From NCBI GenBank assembly GCA_036493595.1, contig DASXPN010000063.1, positions 1 to 64,000 on the forward strand: DNA of 64,000 nucleotides, given 5' to 3'. Shown one piece after another: positions 1 to 8,358 of this stretch. The position numbers were made by a program, and so were the translations under genes. Within the stretch, counting starts at the first letter, position 1. Every line of letters begins with the position of its first letter. A model generated the notes under the pieces. That model saw nothing but the letters and a program-made list of their open reading frames with translations, was not told the DNA's origin and did not search any database. This stretch comes from DATAES01 sp036493595. Its GTDB lineage: Bacteria > Actinomycetota > Acidimicrobiia > Acidimicrobiales > JACDCH01.

Positions 1-2
1 AG

Positions 3-24
3 GACAGGGCAGACGTTGCCTGTC
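3..24. terminator. weak hairpin downstream of phoH
   Basis: Six-base arms (GACAGG and CCTGTC) flank a ten-base loop just past the stop of the leftward PhoH gene. There is no T-run on the minus strand, so a terminator role is only a guess, and the window edge hides what lies beyond. Confidence 0.2.
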
Positions 25-29
25 GCGCG

Positions 30-1376
30 TCAGATGCCGTCGAGCAGGTCCGTCACGAGCGCCGCGATCGGGCTGCGCTCCGAACGCGTGAGCGTCACGT
101 GTCCGAACAACGGATGGCCGCGCAGCGCGTCGATCACCGACACGATGCCGTCATGACGGCCGACCCGCAGGTTGTCGCGCTGCGCGATGTCGTGGGTGAG
201 TACGACCCGGCTGCCGTCACCCAGCCTCGACAGCGCGGTGAGCAGCACACCGCGTTCGAGGTTCTGTGCTTCGTCGATGATCACGAAGGTGTCGGTGAGG
301 CTGCGCCCTCGGATGTGAGTCAACGGGAGCACTTCGAGCATCGTGCGGGAGAAGACCTCTTCGATCACCTCGCGACCGACGATGGACTCGAGCGCGTCCG
401 TGACCGCGGCCGCCCACGGCGCCATCTTCTCGGCTTCGGTTCCGGGCAGGAAGCCGAGGTCCTGGCCGCCCACGGCGTAGATCGGCCGGAACACCAACAC
501 GCGCTTGTGCGTGCGCTGCTCGAGCACCGCGTCCAGCCCCGCCGCTAGTGCGATCACGCTCTTCCCCGTGCCCGCTGAGCCGCCCACCGACACGATGCCG
601 ACACTCTGGTCCGCCAGCAGGTCGATGGCGATGCGCTGCTCCGCAGAACGCCCGTGCAGATCGAACAACGTGCGATCACCGCGCACGAGATGCACGCGCT
701 TGTCGTCGCGCACCCGACCGAGCGCCGACTGCGACCCAGCCGAGCCGGCGACCAACGCGACGCCGGTGTTGCAGGGCAGGTCACGCGCTTCGAGCAGATC
801 CACGGCGCGCTCGGCGAACAACTCGTCGATGGTGTCGCGATCGACGTCGAGCTCGACGAAGCCGCTCCAACTCGGATCGGTCGCGAGCTCGTTGCGGTAC
901 TCGTCCGCATGCAGACCGACGATGCTCGCCTTCAACCGCAACGGCAGATCCTTCGTGACGACGGTGACGTCGTGGCCCTCGTCGGCCAGGTTCTTCGCGA
1001 CGGCGAGAATGCGATGGTCGTTGTTGTCGGAGGTGAGCGCGGCCGGCAACGCGGACGTGTCCTGATGATTGAGCTCGACTCGTAGCGTGCCGCCCGACTC
1101 GTTGGCCGCTTGCACTTCGGTGAGCGCGCCGGCGCGCCGGAACCGTTCGAGCGTGCGCAGCGCCTGGCGCGCCGCCCAACCCAGCTCGGGATGATCTCGT
1201 TTCGCCTCGAGCTCACCGATCACGACGATCGGCAGCACGACTTCGTGCTCGGCGAAACGCACGAGGGAGCGCGGATCGGCGAGAAGCACGGAGGTGTCGA
1301 GGACGTACGTGCGCCGGGACTGGGCGCGCGCGGCGGACGGTTCGGTCACGGCCACCCCACCAGGGTCAGGCTGCAC
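30..1376 (-). CDS. PIN domain-PhoH family ATPase
   Basis: A 448-residue two-domain protein. The N-terminal PIN nuclease domain (about residues 22-150) begins with the acidic motif YVLDTSVLL (Asp27). The C-terminal PhoH-type P-loop NTPase carries a Walker A (GSAGTGKS, residues 266-273) and a Walker B (VIIDEAQN, Asp368/Glu369). PIN-PhoH proteins are predicted RNA-processing enzymes that couple an RNase to a helicase-like ATPase. Length and domain order are typical of actinobacterial PhoH2-type proteins. The longest start is GTG at 1376; GTG at 1355 or 1349 would also keep the whole PIN domain. It is divergent from the HIT gene, with about 100 bp between them. Confidence 0.93.
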   Translation of the reverse strand: MQPDPGGVAVTEPSAARAQSRRTYVLDTSVLLADPRSLVRFAEHEVVLPIVVIGELEAKRDHPELGWAARQALRTLERFRRAGALTEVQAANESGGTLRVELNHQDTSALPAALTSDNNDHRILAVAKNLADEGHDVTVVTKDLPLRLKASIVGLHADEYRNELATDPSWSGFVELDVDRDTIDELFAERAVDLLEARDLPCNTGVALVAGSAGSQSALGRVRDDKRVHLVRGDRTLFDLHGRSAEQRIAIDLLADQSVGIVSVGGSAGTGKSVIALAAGLDAVLEQRTHKRVLVFRPIYAVGGQDLGFLPGTEAEKMAPWAAAVTDALESIVGREVIEEVFSRTMLEVLPLTHIRGRSLTDTFVIIDEAQNLERGVLLTALSRLGDGSRVVLTHDIAQRDNLRVGRHDGIVSVIDALRGHPLFGHVTLTRSERSPIAALVTDLLDGI

Positions 1377-1475
1377 GCACCGCGGTCAGAGCGCCGGTGG
1401 TTCCAGTGCAGCGACGAGTCACTGCGGCACATCAAACCGCCCGCGCCCGCACCGGTGGTGGATGGTGCGACGGAT

Positions 1476-1937
1476 ATGCGAGACACCTCCTTCGACCTGG
1501 GGGATAGTGGTCGCTTGCCCTGCCTCTTCTGCGAGATCGTGGCCGGTGAGCGGCCTGCGCACGTCGTGCTCGACGACGGTGACGTGTTCGCCTTCCTCGA
1601 CATCCGGCCCCTGTTCCCGGGTCACACGTTGCTCGTGCCCAAGGCGCACTACGAGACGCTGGCTGACCTTCCCACCGATCTACTGGCGCCATTGTTCGGC
1701 GCCGCCCAGCGCTTGGCGGACGTGATGGAGCGCGGCCTCGGCGCCGCGGGCTCGTTCGTCGCCATCAACAACCGTGTCAGCCAGAGCGTCGCCCACCTTC
1801 ATGTGCACGTGGTGCCGCGCAACCGCAAGGACGGACTCCGTGGCTTCTTCTGGCCGCGCACGAAGTACGCCTCCGACGATGAAGCGGCGGCGATGGCGCA
1901 GCGCCTGCGCGACGCGCTCAGTCAGGTTCGACGATGA
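1476..1937 (+). CDS. HIT family hydrolase
   Basis: A 153-residue histidine-triad protein. It opens with LPCLFCEIVAGE and carries the signature HLHVHVV (H-x-H-x-H) near residue 110, whose central His attacks nucleoside-phosphate bonds. Family members hydrolyse or transfer nucleoside monophosphates from dinucleoside polyphosphates or AMP conjugates; the exact substrate cannot be read here. ATG 1476 was chosen because it lies just ahead of the conserved CLFC segment; TTG 1515 is an alternative. The 3' end overlaps the convergent DinB-MOSC gene by 20 bp. Confidence 0.9.
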   Translation: MRDTSFDLGDSGRLPCLFCEIVAGERPAHVVLDDGDVFAFLDIRPLFPGHTLLVPKAHYETLADLPTDLLAPLFGAAQRLADVMERGLGAAGSFVAINNRVSQSVAHLHVHVVPRNRKDGLRGFFWPRTKYASDDEAAAMAQRLRDALSQVRR

Positions 1938-2967
1938 CGGCGTCGCCGGGGCGGATGACGCCGTCGCGCACGACACCCGCATAGACGCGACTCACGCCCG
2001 GCTCACGGTCGTGGCTCATGCGCCCGAAGTCACCGTCGCGAAACCACCCCGCGTTCTGCGAGCACGGCTCGGCGTACGCCGACACCTCGGCCAACACGTC
2101 ACCGAGTGCGACGCGTACTCCCGGTCGCACCACCGACCAATCGATGCCCGACACTGTGACGTTCTCGCCCGCGTAACCGGCCGCGATCGGATGTCCTTCG
2201 GCCCGCAAGCGGTCGATCACGTCGCTCGACCACAGGCACAGTGCCTGCCACACGCGGCCGTGATGTCGCCGCGTCGCCTGGCGGTCACCATCGACACCGC
2301 GGTAACGGACCACCGCTTCGTCGATCGGGTGCTTGGGCACACCTCCCGGCGAGACGAACAACCCGTACACCGTTCCCTGTGACCGCGGTGCGCCGACTCC
2401 GAGCGCGTGCAGGCCACGGCCGAGGTCACTCAAGTGATGGCTGGCATCGTGCACCGCGTGGCGTACGACCCATTCGGAGTCGATGGTGTCACCACCCAAC
2501 ACGGACGTGCGCGCCCATTGGCCGGGCGTGAGATGCGCGACCGTGTCGTCCATCCGAAGGGCATTGGCCTCGAGCCGCCCGACCGCTTGGGCGAATGTCG
2601 TCGCCGGCGGGGGGTCGTCGGGTGCGGCGTCGGTCGGATGCGGCACCTCGATCGGGTCGAGGTCCCGGGTGGTCATCAGGTGCAGGAAGTGGCCGACCGT
2701 CCCGATGACGTCGCCTGCGTGCACCGCGTACTCCGTGGGCGACCACACCGTCGGCGCCGGCCGGCACGCCAGCACGGCCTCGTCGACACCGTCGGCCGCC
2801 CAGCGCCAACGCGTCGCCATCGTGCGCAACGACTTGCGGGCGTCGATGCGACTGTACGCGCTGCCGTCGAAGCGGCAGTCCTCACACAGTTCGATCGTCA
2901 ACAGCGGTTCGTTCGTCAACGGCTCGTGTGTCAGCGGCTCGTGTGTCAGCCGTTGCACGTACGTCAA
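1918..2967 (-). CDS. DinB-like/MOSC domain fusion protein
   Basis: This 349-residue protein appears to join two domains. Residues ~25-185 resemble the DinB/mycothiol-dependent four-helix fold: an ELCEDCRFDG entry, then a His-rich segment (AVHDASHHLSDLG) typical of metal-binding DinB_2 proteins. Residues ~195-345 form a MOSC domain (molybdenum cofactor sulfurase C-terminal type) with GENVTVSGIDW and the conserved Cys in AEPCSQNAGWF. MOSC domains move sulfur or handle Moco-related thiols. I infer a thiol- or mycothiol-linked role, unproven. The ATG at 2967 lies inside a repeat shared with the upstream gene; TTG 2901 would begin at TIELCEDC and shorten the overlap to 20 nt. Confidence 0.8.
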   Translation of the reverse strand: MTYVQRLTHEPLTHEPLTNEPLLTIELCEDCRFDGSAYSRIDARKSLRTMATRWRWAADGVDEAVLACRPAPTVWSPTEYAVHAGDVIGTVGHFLHLMTTRDLDPIEVPHPTDAAPDDPPPATTFAQAVGRLEANALRMDDTVAHLTPGQWARTSVLGGDTIDSEWVVRHAVHDASHHLSDLGRGLHALGVGAPRSQGTVYGLFVSPGGVPKHPIDEAVVRYRGVDGDRQATRRHHGRVWQALCLWSSDVIDRLRAEGHPIAAGYAGENVTVSGIDWSVVRPGVRVALGDVLAEVSAYAEPCSQNAGWFRDGDFGRMSHDREPGVSRVYAGVVRDGVIRPGDAVIVEPD

Positions 2968-4372
2968 CCGTCGTTCGTGCGTCGACGGCCTTCTTCAGCT
3001 CCTCGAGCGCCTCGCCCAAGCCATCCGCGATCGACCACACGTCGTCGATCAGGTCCGAGCATGCGACCAAGCCGAAGTCGAGGCTGTCCATGTAGCTCAT
3101 CAGCGTGATGTTGAGGCCGCCGCCGTCGAAGATCGGTCCCATCGGGTAGTGCGCGACCATCCGGGCGCCGGTCGAGTACAGCGGGAACGGCGGGCCGGGA
3201 ATGTTCGAGATCGTGACGTTGAACAGCGGGCGGTGCCGGTCCGCCATGCGGGTGCGTGAATACATCCGCGCGGCGCGGCCCATCAGCGCGGGTGCGGCGA
3301 ACTCGACCCAGTCCGTGAGTGCCTCGGCGCCGATGACGTTGACCTGCTCCTTGGCCTGCTTCGTGCCGGCGTTGATCTTCAAAACCCGCTCGACCGGATC
3401 GTCGACGTCGGTCGCCAGCGAACACAGCATCGACGACACCTGATTGCCGTTGGTGCCCTTCTGGTCCTCGGTGCGAACCGACACCGGTACCATCGCGACG
3501 AGCGGCTCCTCCGGATGCTCACCCTGACGGTCGAGGTAATTGCGCAGGGCGCCGGCGCACAGCCCGAGCACGACATCGTTGACCGAGACGCCGAGTGCGT
3601 TCTTGACCATCTTCACGTCGGGAAGTGAGACCGAGGTGAACGCGAAGTCGCGGTGTGACGTGAGTGACGAGTTGAACGACGTACGCGGTGCGTTGAAGAG
3701 CCCGGGCGGCGGCTCCACGTCGGGTTGGCGGTTGCGCTGGCGCACGCGCAACGTCGACTCGACCGTGCGCCGTGCCGTCTTCACCAATCGAACCGGCGAC
3801 CGCGCGATGGACGATCCCGCGTAGCCGAGGAGCTCGATGTCGGTCGGCACGCGGTCCGGCTTCCATTCGACCTCGGGCGGTGTCGGCTCGTCCTCAGGGC
3901 TGAGCTGGAGCATCGCGACGGTGATCTCGTTGCCGGACACGCCGTCGATGGCGGCATGGTGCACCTTCGTGAGCACCGCGACGTTGCCGCCTTCGAGACC
4001 TTCGATGATCCAGCACTCCCAGAGGGGACGGGTGCGGTCGAGCTGCATTTGCACGAGATCGGCGGCGAGCGCGGCGAGCTCGCGCTGGCCACCCGGAGGC
4101 GGGACGGCGATGTGATGCAAGTGGTTGTCGAGATCGAAGTCCGGGTCCTCGATCCAGAGCGGATGGTGGATGCCGAGCGGGATCTCGGCCAGCCGCCGCC
4201 GGAACGGCGCGGCGAGGTGAAGGCGGGATTCGTAGAACGCTCGCACATCGTCCATCGAGAAGCCGTCGGGAATCGTCGACGGATCGAGGACCATCAAGCC
4301 GGCAACGTGCATGTACGCGCTTGGGGTCTCCATGTACAGGAACGTGGCATCGAGTCCGCTGAGTCGCTGCAT
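2882..4372 (-). CDS. WS/DGAT family wax ester synthase/diacylglycerol acyltransferase
   Basis: A 496-residue acyltransferase of the actinobacterial WS/DGAT family, which transfers acyl groups from acyl-CoA to diacylglycerol or fatty alcohols to make storage lipid. It begins MQRLSGLDATFLYME, the usual N-terminus. It carries RPLWECWIIEGL, the catalytic HHxxxDG motif (KVHHAAIDGVS, near residue 140), NDVVLGLCAGALR and SNIPGPPFPLYSTGA. ATG 4372 is chosen over longer versions because the family N-terminus starts there and longer forms would run into the DUF429 gene. The last ~35 residues are a low-complexity Asp-Thr-Arg-Ala tail made by a 15/18-bp tandem repeat that also encodes the start of the next gene. 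Confidence 0.93.
   Translation of the reverse strand: MQRLSGLDATFLYMETPSAYMHVAGLMVLDPSTIPDGFSMDDVRAFYESRLHLAAPFRRRLAEIPLGIHHPLWIEDPDFDLDNHLHHIAVPPPGGQRELAALAADLVQMQLDRTRPLWECWIIEGLEGGNVAVLTKVHHAAIDGVSGNEITVAMLQLSPEDEPTPPEVEWKPDRVPTDIELLGYAGSSIARSPVRLVKTARRTVESTLRVRQRNRQPDVEPPPGLFNAPRTSFNSSLTSHRDFAFTSVSLPDVKMVKNALGVSVNDVVLGLCAGALRNYLDRQGEHPEEPLVAMVPVSVRTEDQKGTNGNQVSSMLCSLATDVDDPVERVLKINAGTKQAKEQVNVIGAEALTDWVEFAAPALMGRAARMYSRTRMADRHRPLFNVTISNIPGPPFPLYSTGARMVAHYPMGPIFDGGGLNITLMSYMDSLDFGLVACSDLIDDVWSIADGLGEALEELKKAVDARTTVDVRATADTRAADTRAVDERTAVDDRTV
2884..2985. repeat. 15/18-bp imperfect tandem repeat spanning a gene junction
   Basis: About six units of 15 or 18 bp, with the variable core CGGYTCGTKYGTCAR; two adjacent units at 2920-2934 and 2935-2949 are identical. 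Period lengths are multiples of three, so both the WS/DGAT tail and the overlapping DinB-MOSC start stay open. In the latter frame the units read THEPL THEPL TNEPL. Confidence 0.75.
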
Positions 4373-4415
4373 GGTCGGAGTCTCTACCCCCTTCGCCGGG
4401 CCGCGCCATTGCGGC

Positions 4416-5111
4416 TCACAAATTGATTTCGAGCCGCAGTCCTCGTGCGTCTCGCGAGCCGTCACCGAGACGCTCCGCGGTCGCAGAGGCCACGCGGCGA
4501 GCGGTGACGGTGAGCGCGAACGCGTCGAGCACGTCGTCCACGGCGGCGCCGGGGCGAGGCTCAGCGAGCCGATCGACGACGTCCGGATGGATCGCGGCGA
4601 TGGCTGCCAACCGCGCCGCCCGTCCCGCCGGCGCGCGCTTGGGCTCTGCACACGGTGCGCCGAGCAGCAAGGCGAAGCAGAGCTCCGGGCTGGCCTCGAC
4701 GATGCGGCGACGACTCCGCGTGGTCACGTGCGCGTCGAGCTCGCGGATCTTCGGGATCAAGTTGAATGCCTGATGACTCACACCGCGCCCGTCGATGCGG
4801 CGACCCATCGCGTTCGCCTCGGCATGACTCGAGGCGGCGAGCATCGCGCGTAGCGGAGCGGGGAAGACCGATGCGCGTCGCGGTCCGAGCAGACGGCGCG
4901 CCGCGGTGTCACAGGCGCGCGGTCCCGAGTCGGACAGCCCGATCGGCATGTCGACCGCAATCACGCTCGGGCGCAGCGCGAGCACATCCGCGAACGACGC
5001 GACCACATGCAACTCGCTCGGACCGCCGCCCTCCTCCGGTACGAGCGCGACGACCCAGCCGGCGCGGCAGCCGTCGACCCCGGCTACTCGGCGCCGAAGA
5101 GCGGCAGGCAC
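4416..5111 (-). CDS. DUF429 family protein (predicted RNase H-fold)
   Basis: A 231-residue protein matching the DUF429 pattern: VAGVDGCRAGWVVALV at the N-terminus, VIAVDMPIGL (second acidic residue), ASVFPAPLR, FNLIPKIRELD, ASPELCFALL and a C-terminal DDVLDAFAL. DUF429 is predicted to have an RNase H-like fold with conserved Asp/Glu residues; no firm function is known to me. GTG 5111 is the only plausible in-frame start just before VAGVDG and gives a 28-bp overlap with the upstream GNAT gene, so the two are probably co-transcribed. Confidence 0.8.
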   Translation of the reverse strand: MPAALRRRVAGVDGCRAGWVVALVPEEGGGPSELHVVASFADVLALRPSVIAVDMPIGLSDSGPRACDTAARRLLGPRRASVFPAPLRAMLAASSHAEANAMGRRIDGRGVSHQAFNLIPKIRELDAHVTTRSRRRIVEASPELCFALLLGAPCAEPKRAPAGRAARLAAIAAIHPDVVDRLAEPRPGAAVDDVLDAFALTVTARRVASATAERLGDGSRDARGLRLEINL

Positions 5112-5728
5112 GGGTCGAGGCCGTCGATCGTGATGTCGTCGCGCCGGTGCGTTGCCCATCGCTCCCGGCTGAGCACGAAGTACTGCATGCGGTCGGGTTG
5201 CCCGCGGCGCAGCTCGGTCGCCCAACCGTTCGGTTCGTAGCCGAGCGCGCGCGTGACGCCTTGCGAGCTGGCGTTGTCGTGCCATGCCGACGTCATCGCG
5301 TACTCGGCGCCGAGACCCGCGAACGCGAGGTGCAGGATGGCGGCGCGCATCTCCTTGCCGATGCCCTGGCCCTGGCGCGACATCGTCAGCCACGAACCCG
5401 TCTTCACCGTGCGCGCCGCCGGGAAGTCCTTCGCCATCACGTCCTGCATGCCGACGACCTCGCCGTCGACGACAGTCGCCATCGGGCAGCTCCAACTCGC
5501 CGGATCCAAGCTCCCGCGCAGGCGCCAGAAGTGCTGCAGCGAACCGCGCGGACGGAACGCCGGCTCCGCGTCAGTCCACGGCTCGGTGAAGGGCATGGTG
5601 CTCGGATCGTGGATCGGTGCCAGCGCGAGCTCGGCCAGCGCGAGCGCGAGGTCGTCGTCCGGGTAACGCAGCTCGAGCCGCGGCGTACGCACGGCGAGGT
5701 CGAAGAGCGGCCAGTGCGGAGTGCGCAT
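5084..5728 (-). CDS. GNAT family N-acetyltransferase
   Basis: A 214-residue acetyltransferase of the RimJ/RimL-like type. It opens VRTPRLELRYPDDDL, has DVMAKDFPAARTVKTGSWL in the central sheet, the acetyl-CoA loop RQGQGIGKEMR (near residue 128) and EYAMTSAWHDNASSQGVTRALGY, the usual Asn/Ser region. The acceptor is unknown. It lies upstream of and overlaps the DUF429 gene by 28 bp. Confidence 0.85.
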   Translation of the reverse strand: MRTPHWPLFDLAVRTPRLELRYPDDDLALALAELALAPIHDPSTMPFTEPWTDAEPAFRPRGSLQHFWRLRGSLDPASWSCPMATVVDGEVVGMQDVMAKDFPAARTVKTGSWLTMSRQGQGIGKEMRAAILHLAFAGLGAEYAMTSAWHDNASSQGVTRALGYEPNGWATELRRGQPDRMQYFVLSRERWATHRRDDITIDGLDPCLPLFGAE

Positions 5729-5736
5729 GCGTGTTG

Positions 5737-5991
5737 TTACCGCTCGATGGTGAACGCGGGCACGCCCTTTTCCACGACGAGCGTCCCGGGCATGCCCAAG
5801 ACGTCGAGCTCGTCCTGGCCGTCGAGGCCGCCGGCGGTCGTGCGAATCGACACGACTTCACCCTTGTGCGCGCCGGTGAGGATGGTCAGATCGAGCGCGA
5901 GTCCGTCGCCGTGCGAGGTGGCGTCGACCACCATCGCGTCGTAGCGGCCGTCGTCGAGCACGTTCGGTTCGGAGCCGTCCACGGCGACCAT
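5737..5991 (-). CDS. small conserved hypothetical protein
   Basis: An 84-residue acidic protein (MVAVDGSEPNVLDDGRYDAM...) with alternating hydrophobic strands that look like a small beta-barrel or OB-like fold. I recognise it only as a recurrent small actinobacterial protein without assigned function. ATG 5991 excludes an implausible longer reading that would run antisense through the HU gene. It sits 8 bp upstream of the GNAT gene in the same leftward unit and is divergent from HU. Confidence 0.6.
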   Translation of the reverse strand: MVAVDGSEPNVLDDGRYDAMVVDATSHGDGLALDLTILTGAHKGEVVSIRTTAGGLDGQDELDVLGMPGTLVVEKGVPAFTIER

Positions 5992-6053
5992 CCTTGCTTT
6001 CGCCGGACGGGCGCGCTCAGATACACGGTCCCCCAATACACGACCAACCCACC

Positions 6054-6060
6054 AGGAGGT
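6054..6060 (+). promoter_or_regulatory. Shine-Dalgarno AGGAGGT of hup
   Basis: A strong AGGAGGT lies 4 nt before GTG 6065. It decides against the in-frame GTG at 6059, which overlaps the ribosome-binding site itself. Confidence 0.75.
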
Positions 6061-6064
6061 GGCG

Positions 6065-6379
6065 GTGGCAGCAATTACGAAGGCGGATCTCCTCGATCGC
6101 GTCGCGGGCGAGGCAGGCGTCACGAAGGCCGATGCCGAGCGCGTGCTCGACTCGTTCTTCGGGACGGTCGTGAGCTCGGCGAAGGCGGGTGAGGAAGTGG
6201 CGTGGCCTGGCTTCGGCAAGTTCGGTGTCAGCCAGCGCGCCGCTCGCACCGGCCGCAATCCGCAGACGGGCGCGACGATCGACATCGCCGCGTCGACGGC
6301 CATGAAGTTCTCGGCTTCGTCGACGCTGAAGACGGAGCTGAACACGAAGGCCAAGAAGGCGGCAGGCAAGAAGCGCTGA
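6065..6379 (+). CDS. hup: HU family DNA-binding protein
   Basis: A 104-residue histone-like nucleoid protein: ITKADLLDRVA at the N-terminus, VAWPGFGKFGVSQRAARTGRNPQTG as the core and DNA-clasping arm region, then IDIAASTAMKFSAS. The C-terminus ends in a short KAKKAAGKKR tail, much shorter than the long Lys/Ala tails of mycobacterial HupB. HU binds and bends DNA non-specifically in the nucleoid. The GTG start at 6065 is set by the strong upstream ribosome-binding site. Confidence 0.93.
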   Translation: MAAITKADLLDRVAGEAGVTKADAERVLDSFFGTVVSSAKAGEEVAWPGFGKFGVSQRAARTGRNPQTGATIDIAASTAMKFSASSTLKTELNTKAKKAAGKKR

Positions 6380-6476
6380 TCCGGCACTGACTCGGCGCAG
6401 CGCGGATCGTTACACGTTCCGGCAACTTGTCATGCAAGCGTGTCGCGACTGCAACGACTCGTGATGTGACTTCCGT

Positions 6477-6521
6477 GGGGTTCGCAGGTCGAATGCAATC
6501 GACAGCAGACCAACGAACCCC
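6477..6521 (+). promoter_or_regulatory. nested inverted repeat in the leader of the 6534 gene
   Basis: Eight-base arms GGGGTTCG (6477-6484) and CGAACCCC (6514-6521) enclose a smaller GTCGA-N6-TCGAC hairpin (6488-6503). The outer arm ends 2 nt before the GGAGG ribosome-binding site at 6524, so folding could limit translation. It could equally be an operator or chance. Confidence 0.4.
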
Positions 6522-6533
6522 ATGGAGGTTCCC

Positions 6534-6860
6534 ATGTATGACTTCGCTGTCGTTGCCTTGCTCGCTCTCGCAGTGGTCAAGGTCGTCGACTTCCTGTGTG
6601 ACTCCGTCGGACAGCTCGAGCGAATGCGCTCGGTCCTCACGTTCCTGGGCGGCCTCGGGGCGGTGTGGGCCTTGGACTACTCGTTGTTCGACCAGTACGG
6701 CATCGCCGTACGCAGCCATGCGTCGGGCGTGTGGATGACGGGCTTCATCGTGTGCGGCGCAACTGTCGCGTGGCGCGCGCTGTTCGCCTATCTGACCCAC
6801 GACCGTGCGGCCGGCGACGAGACGCTCGGCATGCACACCGGTCTGCGCAAGGCGGCATGA
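6534..6860 (+). CDS. small membrane protein of unknown function
   Basis: A 108-residue protein with three likely membrane segments (FAVVALLALAVVKVVDFL, residues ~3-20; VLTFLGGLGAVWALDY, ~35-50; MTGFIVCGATVAWRALFAYL, ~70-90) and a short polar C-terminus. I do not recognise a family. ATG 6534 lies 5 nt after GGAGG and is preferred over ATG 6522, which overlaps that site. It has its own ~150-bp upstream region with an inverted-repeat leader, so it may be monocistronic. Confidence 0.7.
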   Translation: MYDFAVVALLALAVVKVVDFLCDSVGQLERMRSVLTFLGGLGAVWALDYSLFDQYGIAVRSHASGVWMTGFIVCGATVAWRALFAYLTHDRAAGDETLGMHTGLRKAA

Positions 6861-6925
6861 GTCCGCGTGACTCGCTGAGTCGCTGACTCCGCTCCTACTC
6901 CGACTGCGGCGCGCGAGGCTGTTGC

Positions 6926-7351
6926 ATGCCTCGCGCGCTGCAGAAATTCCTCACGTGGTTGCACACTGCAACCTTCCGCTTGGCCAACGGCAAGTTCGTC
7001 GGACGGTTCCGCAACGCCAAGTTCCTGTTGCTGCACACGACGGGCCGTAAGTCAGGCAAGCAACGCGTCACGCCGTTGAACTACTGCACCGACGGTGTCG
7101 ACTTCGTGGTCATCGCGTCGAACGGCGGTGCGAAGAAGCATCCCGACTGGTACCTCAACCTCGAAGCGAACCCGAAGGTCGAGGTCGAGCTGGGCGATCG
7201 TCGCGTGCCGGCCGTCGCCGAGATCGCGACCGGCCCCGAGCGCGATCGCGTGTGGCGCATCGCCACGTCGAGCTGGCGCTTCTACGACTCGTACCAGCGC
7301 CGCACCGAGCGCGACATCCCCGTCGTCGTGCTGCGCCCGGTGGCGGACTGA
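6926..7351 (+). CDS. Ddn-like F420H2-dependent nitroreductase family protein
   Basis: A 141-residue protein of the deazaflavin-dependent nitroreductase family, a split-barrel fold. It shows FLLLHTTGRKSGKQRVTPLNY, the family signature for F420 binding, then ASNGGAKKHPDWYLNLEANPKVEVELG and a terminal WRFYDSYQRRTERDIPVVVLRPV. Members use reduced F420 to reduce quinones, nitroaromatics or other hydride acceptors; the substrate here is unknown. The presence of cofC at 11.7-12.3 kb fits an F420-making host. Confidence 0.92.
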   Translation: MPRALQKFLTWLHTATFRLANGKFVGRFRNAKFLLLHTTGRKSGKQRVTPLNYCTDGVDFVVIASNGGAKKHPDWYLNLEANPKVEVELGDRRVPAVAEIATGPERDRVWRIATSSWRFYDSYQRRTERDIPVVVLRPVAD

Positions 7352-7434
7352 CCGATCTCCAGCGTGCTCAGCGAGGTCATCACTCGAGGATCGTGCCACC
7401 TCGCATGTCAAAGTGCACGCCTAGCCTGCGTCGC

Positions 7435-8358
7435 ATGACCGGCGCGGGAGATTCGAGGATCCGAGTGTTCGACGACGCTGGTTCGGCGCGCATGCTGGAG
7501 GCATTCGAACAGCGCTATACGACCAGGTATCCCGTCGACACGGAAGCGGGACAGAAGGTCGCACACGCCGAGATCCATGAACGCCAGTTCTGGTTCCGTG
7601 AGCGGTACGTGCCCTGGCTGGACAGCGTCGTGTCGCTTCGGGGCGCGCGTGTGCTCGAGATCGGCTCGGGCAACGGCTCGTCCACGGTGGCGCTTGCCGA
7701 GGCGGGTGCGGTCATCGATGCCCTCGATGTCGACGCGGACGGATTGATGATGGCGGTGCCGCGAGCGGAACTGTGTGGCGTTCGCCACCAGATCCAGTTC
7801 CAGGTCGGCGACGCGGCCGATGTCGCCGAGCTGTTCCCGGCGAAGAGCCACGACGTGATCGCCTATCTCGCTGCACTCGAACACATGACGTTCGCCGAGC
7901 GGACGACATCGCTGCAGCAGGCGTGGACGATGCTCGGGCCCGGAGGCATCTTGGTCATCGCTGACACGCCCAACCGGCTGTGGTACTTCGATGATCACAC
8001 GAGCTTCGACAACTACTTCCACTGGTTGCCGGACGACGTCGCTCTGAGTTATGTGCGGATCGCTCCGAGACGGGACTTCGGCGGCGACTTCGAGGCGTCG
8101 GACGCTGCTCTGCGACTGACCAGATGGGGCCGTGGCATCAGCTATCACGATCTCATGATCGCGATCGGGGAGGATGTGTTGCAGTTGTACGTGTCGGGCG
8201 AGTGGGACTTCCGCAGGCAACGCGACCCCGACTTTGCCACGTGGTGGTCGGGGACGACCCAGGGCAGATATCAAGCTCTGCTGCGCGAGATCTCGCCCGA
8301 GGTGCCTTCCGGGTTCCTGGAGCCGGAGCTGGCGGTGTGCCTCCGCAAGCCGGCGTGA
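7435..8358 (+). CDS. class I SAM-dependent methyltransferase
   Basis: A 307-residue protein with a Rossmann methyltransferase core. The SAM loop VLEIGSGNGSS lies near residue 80, the acidic residue after strand 2 is in ALDVDADG, and VGDAADVAELF and PGGILVIADTPNRLWYFD follow. The first ~70 residues and the long C-terminal third (HLD-type acceptor region) are not recognisable. The acceptor substrate is unknown. The start ATG 7435 lies just after a clear intergenic space. It is convergent with the dienelactone hydrolase gene. Confidence 0.85.
   Translation: MTGAGDSRIRVFDDAGSARMLEAFEQRYTTRYPVDTEAGQKVAHAEIHERQFWFRERYVPWLDSVVSLRGARVLEIGSGNGSSTVALAEAGAVIDALDVDADGLMMAVPRAELCGVRHQIQFQVGDAADVAELFPAKSHDVIAYLAALEHMTFAERTTSLQQAWTMLGPGGILVIADTPNRLWYFDDHTSFDNYFHWLPDDVALSYVRIAPRRDFGGDFEASDAALRLTRWGRGISYHDLMIAIGEDVLQLYVSGEWDFRRQRDPDFATWWSGTTQGRYQALLREISPEVPSGFLEPELAVCLRKPA

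Noticed and set aside
4766..5944. 392-codon plus-strand frame over DUF429 and GNAT genes
   Set aside because: No conserved motif and contradicts two overlapping family matches on the other strand.
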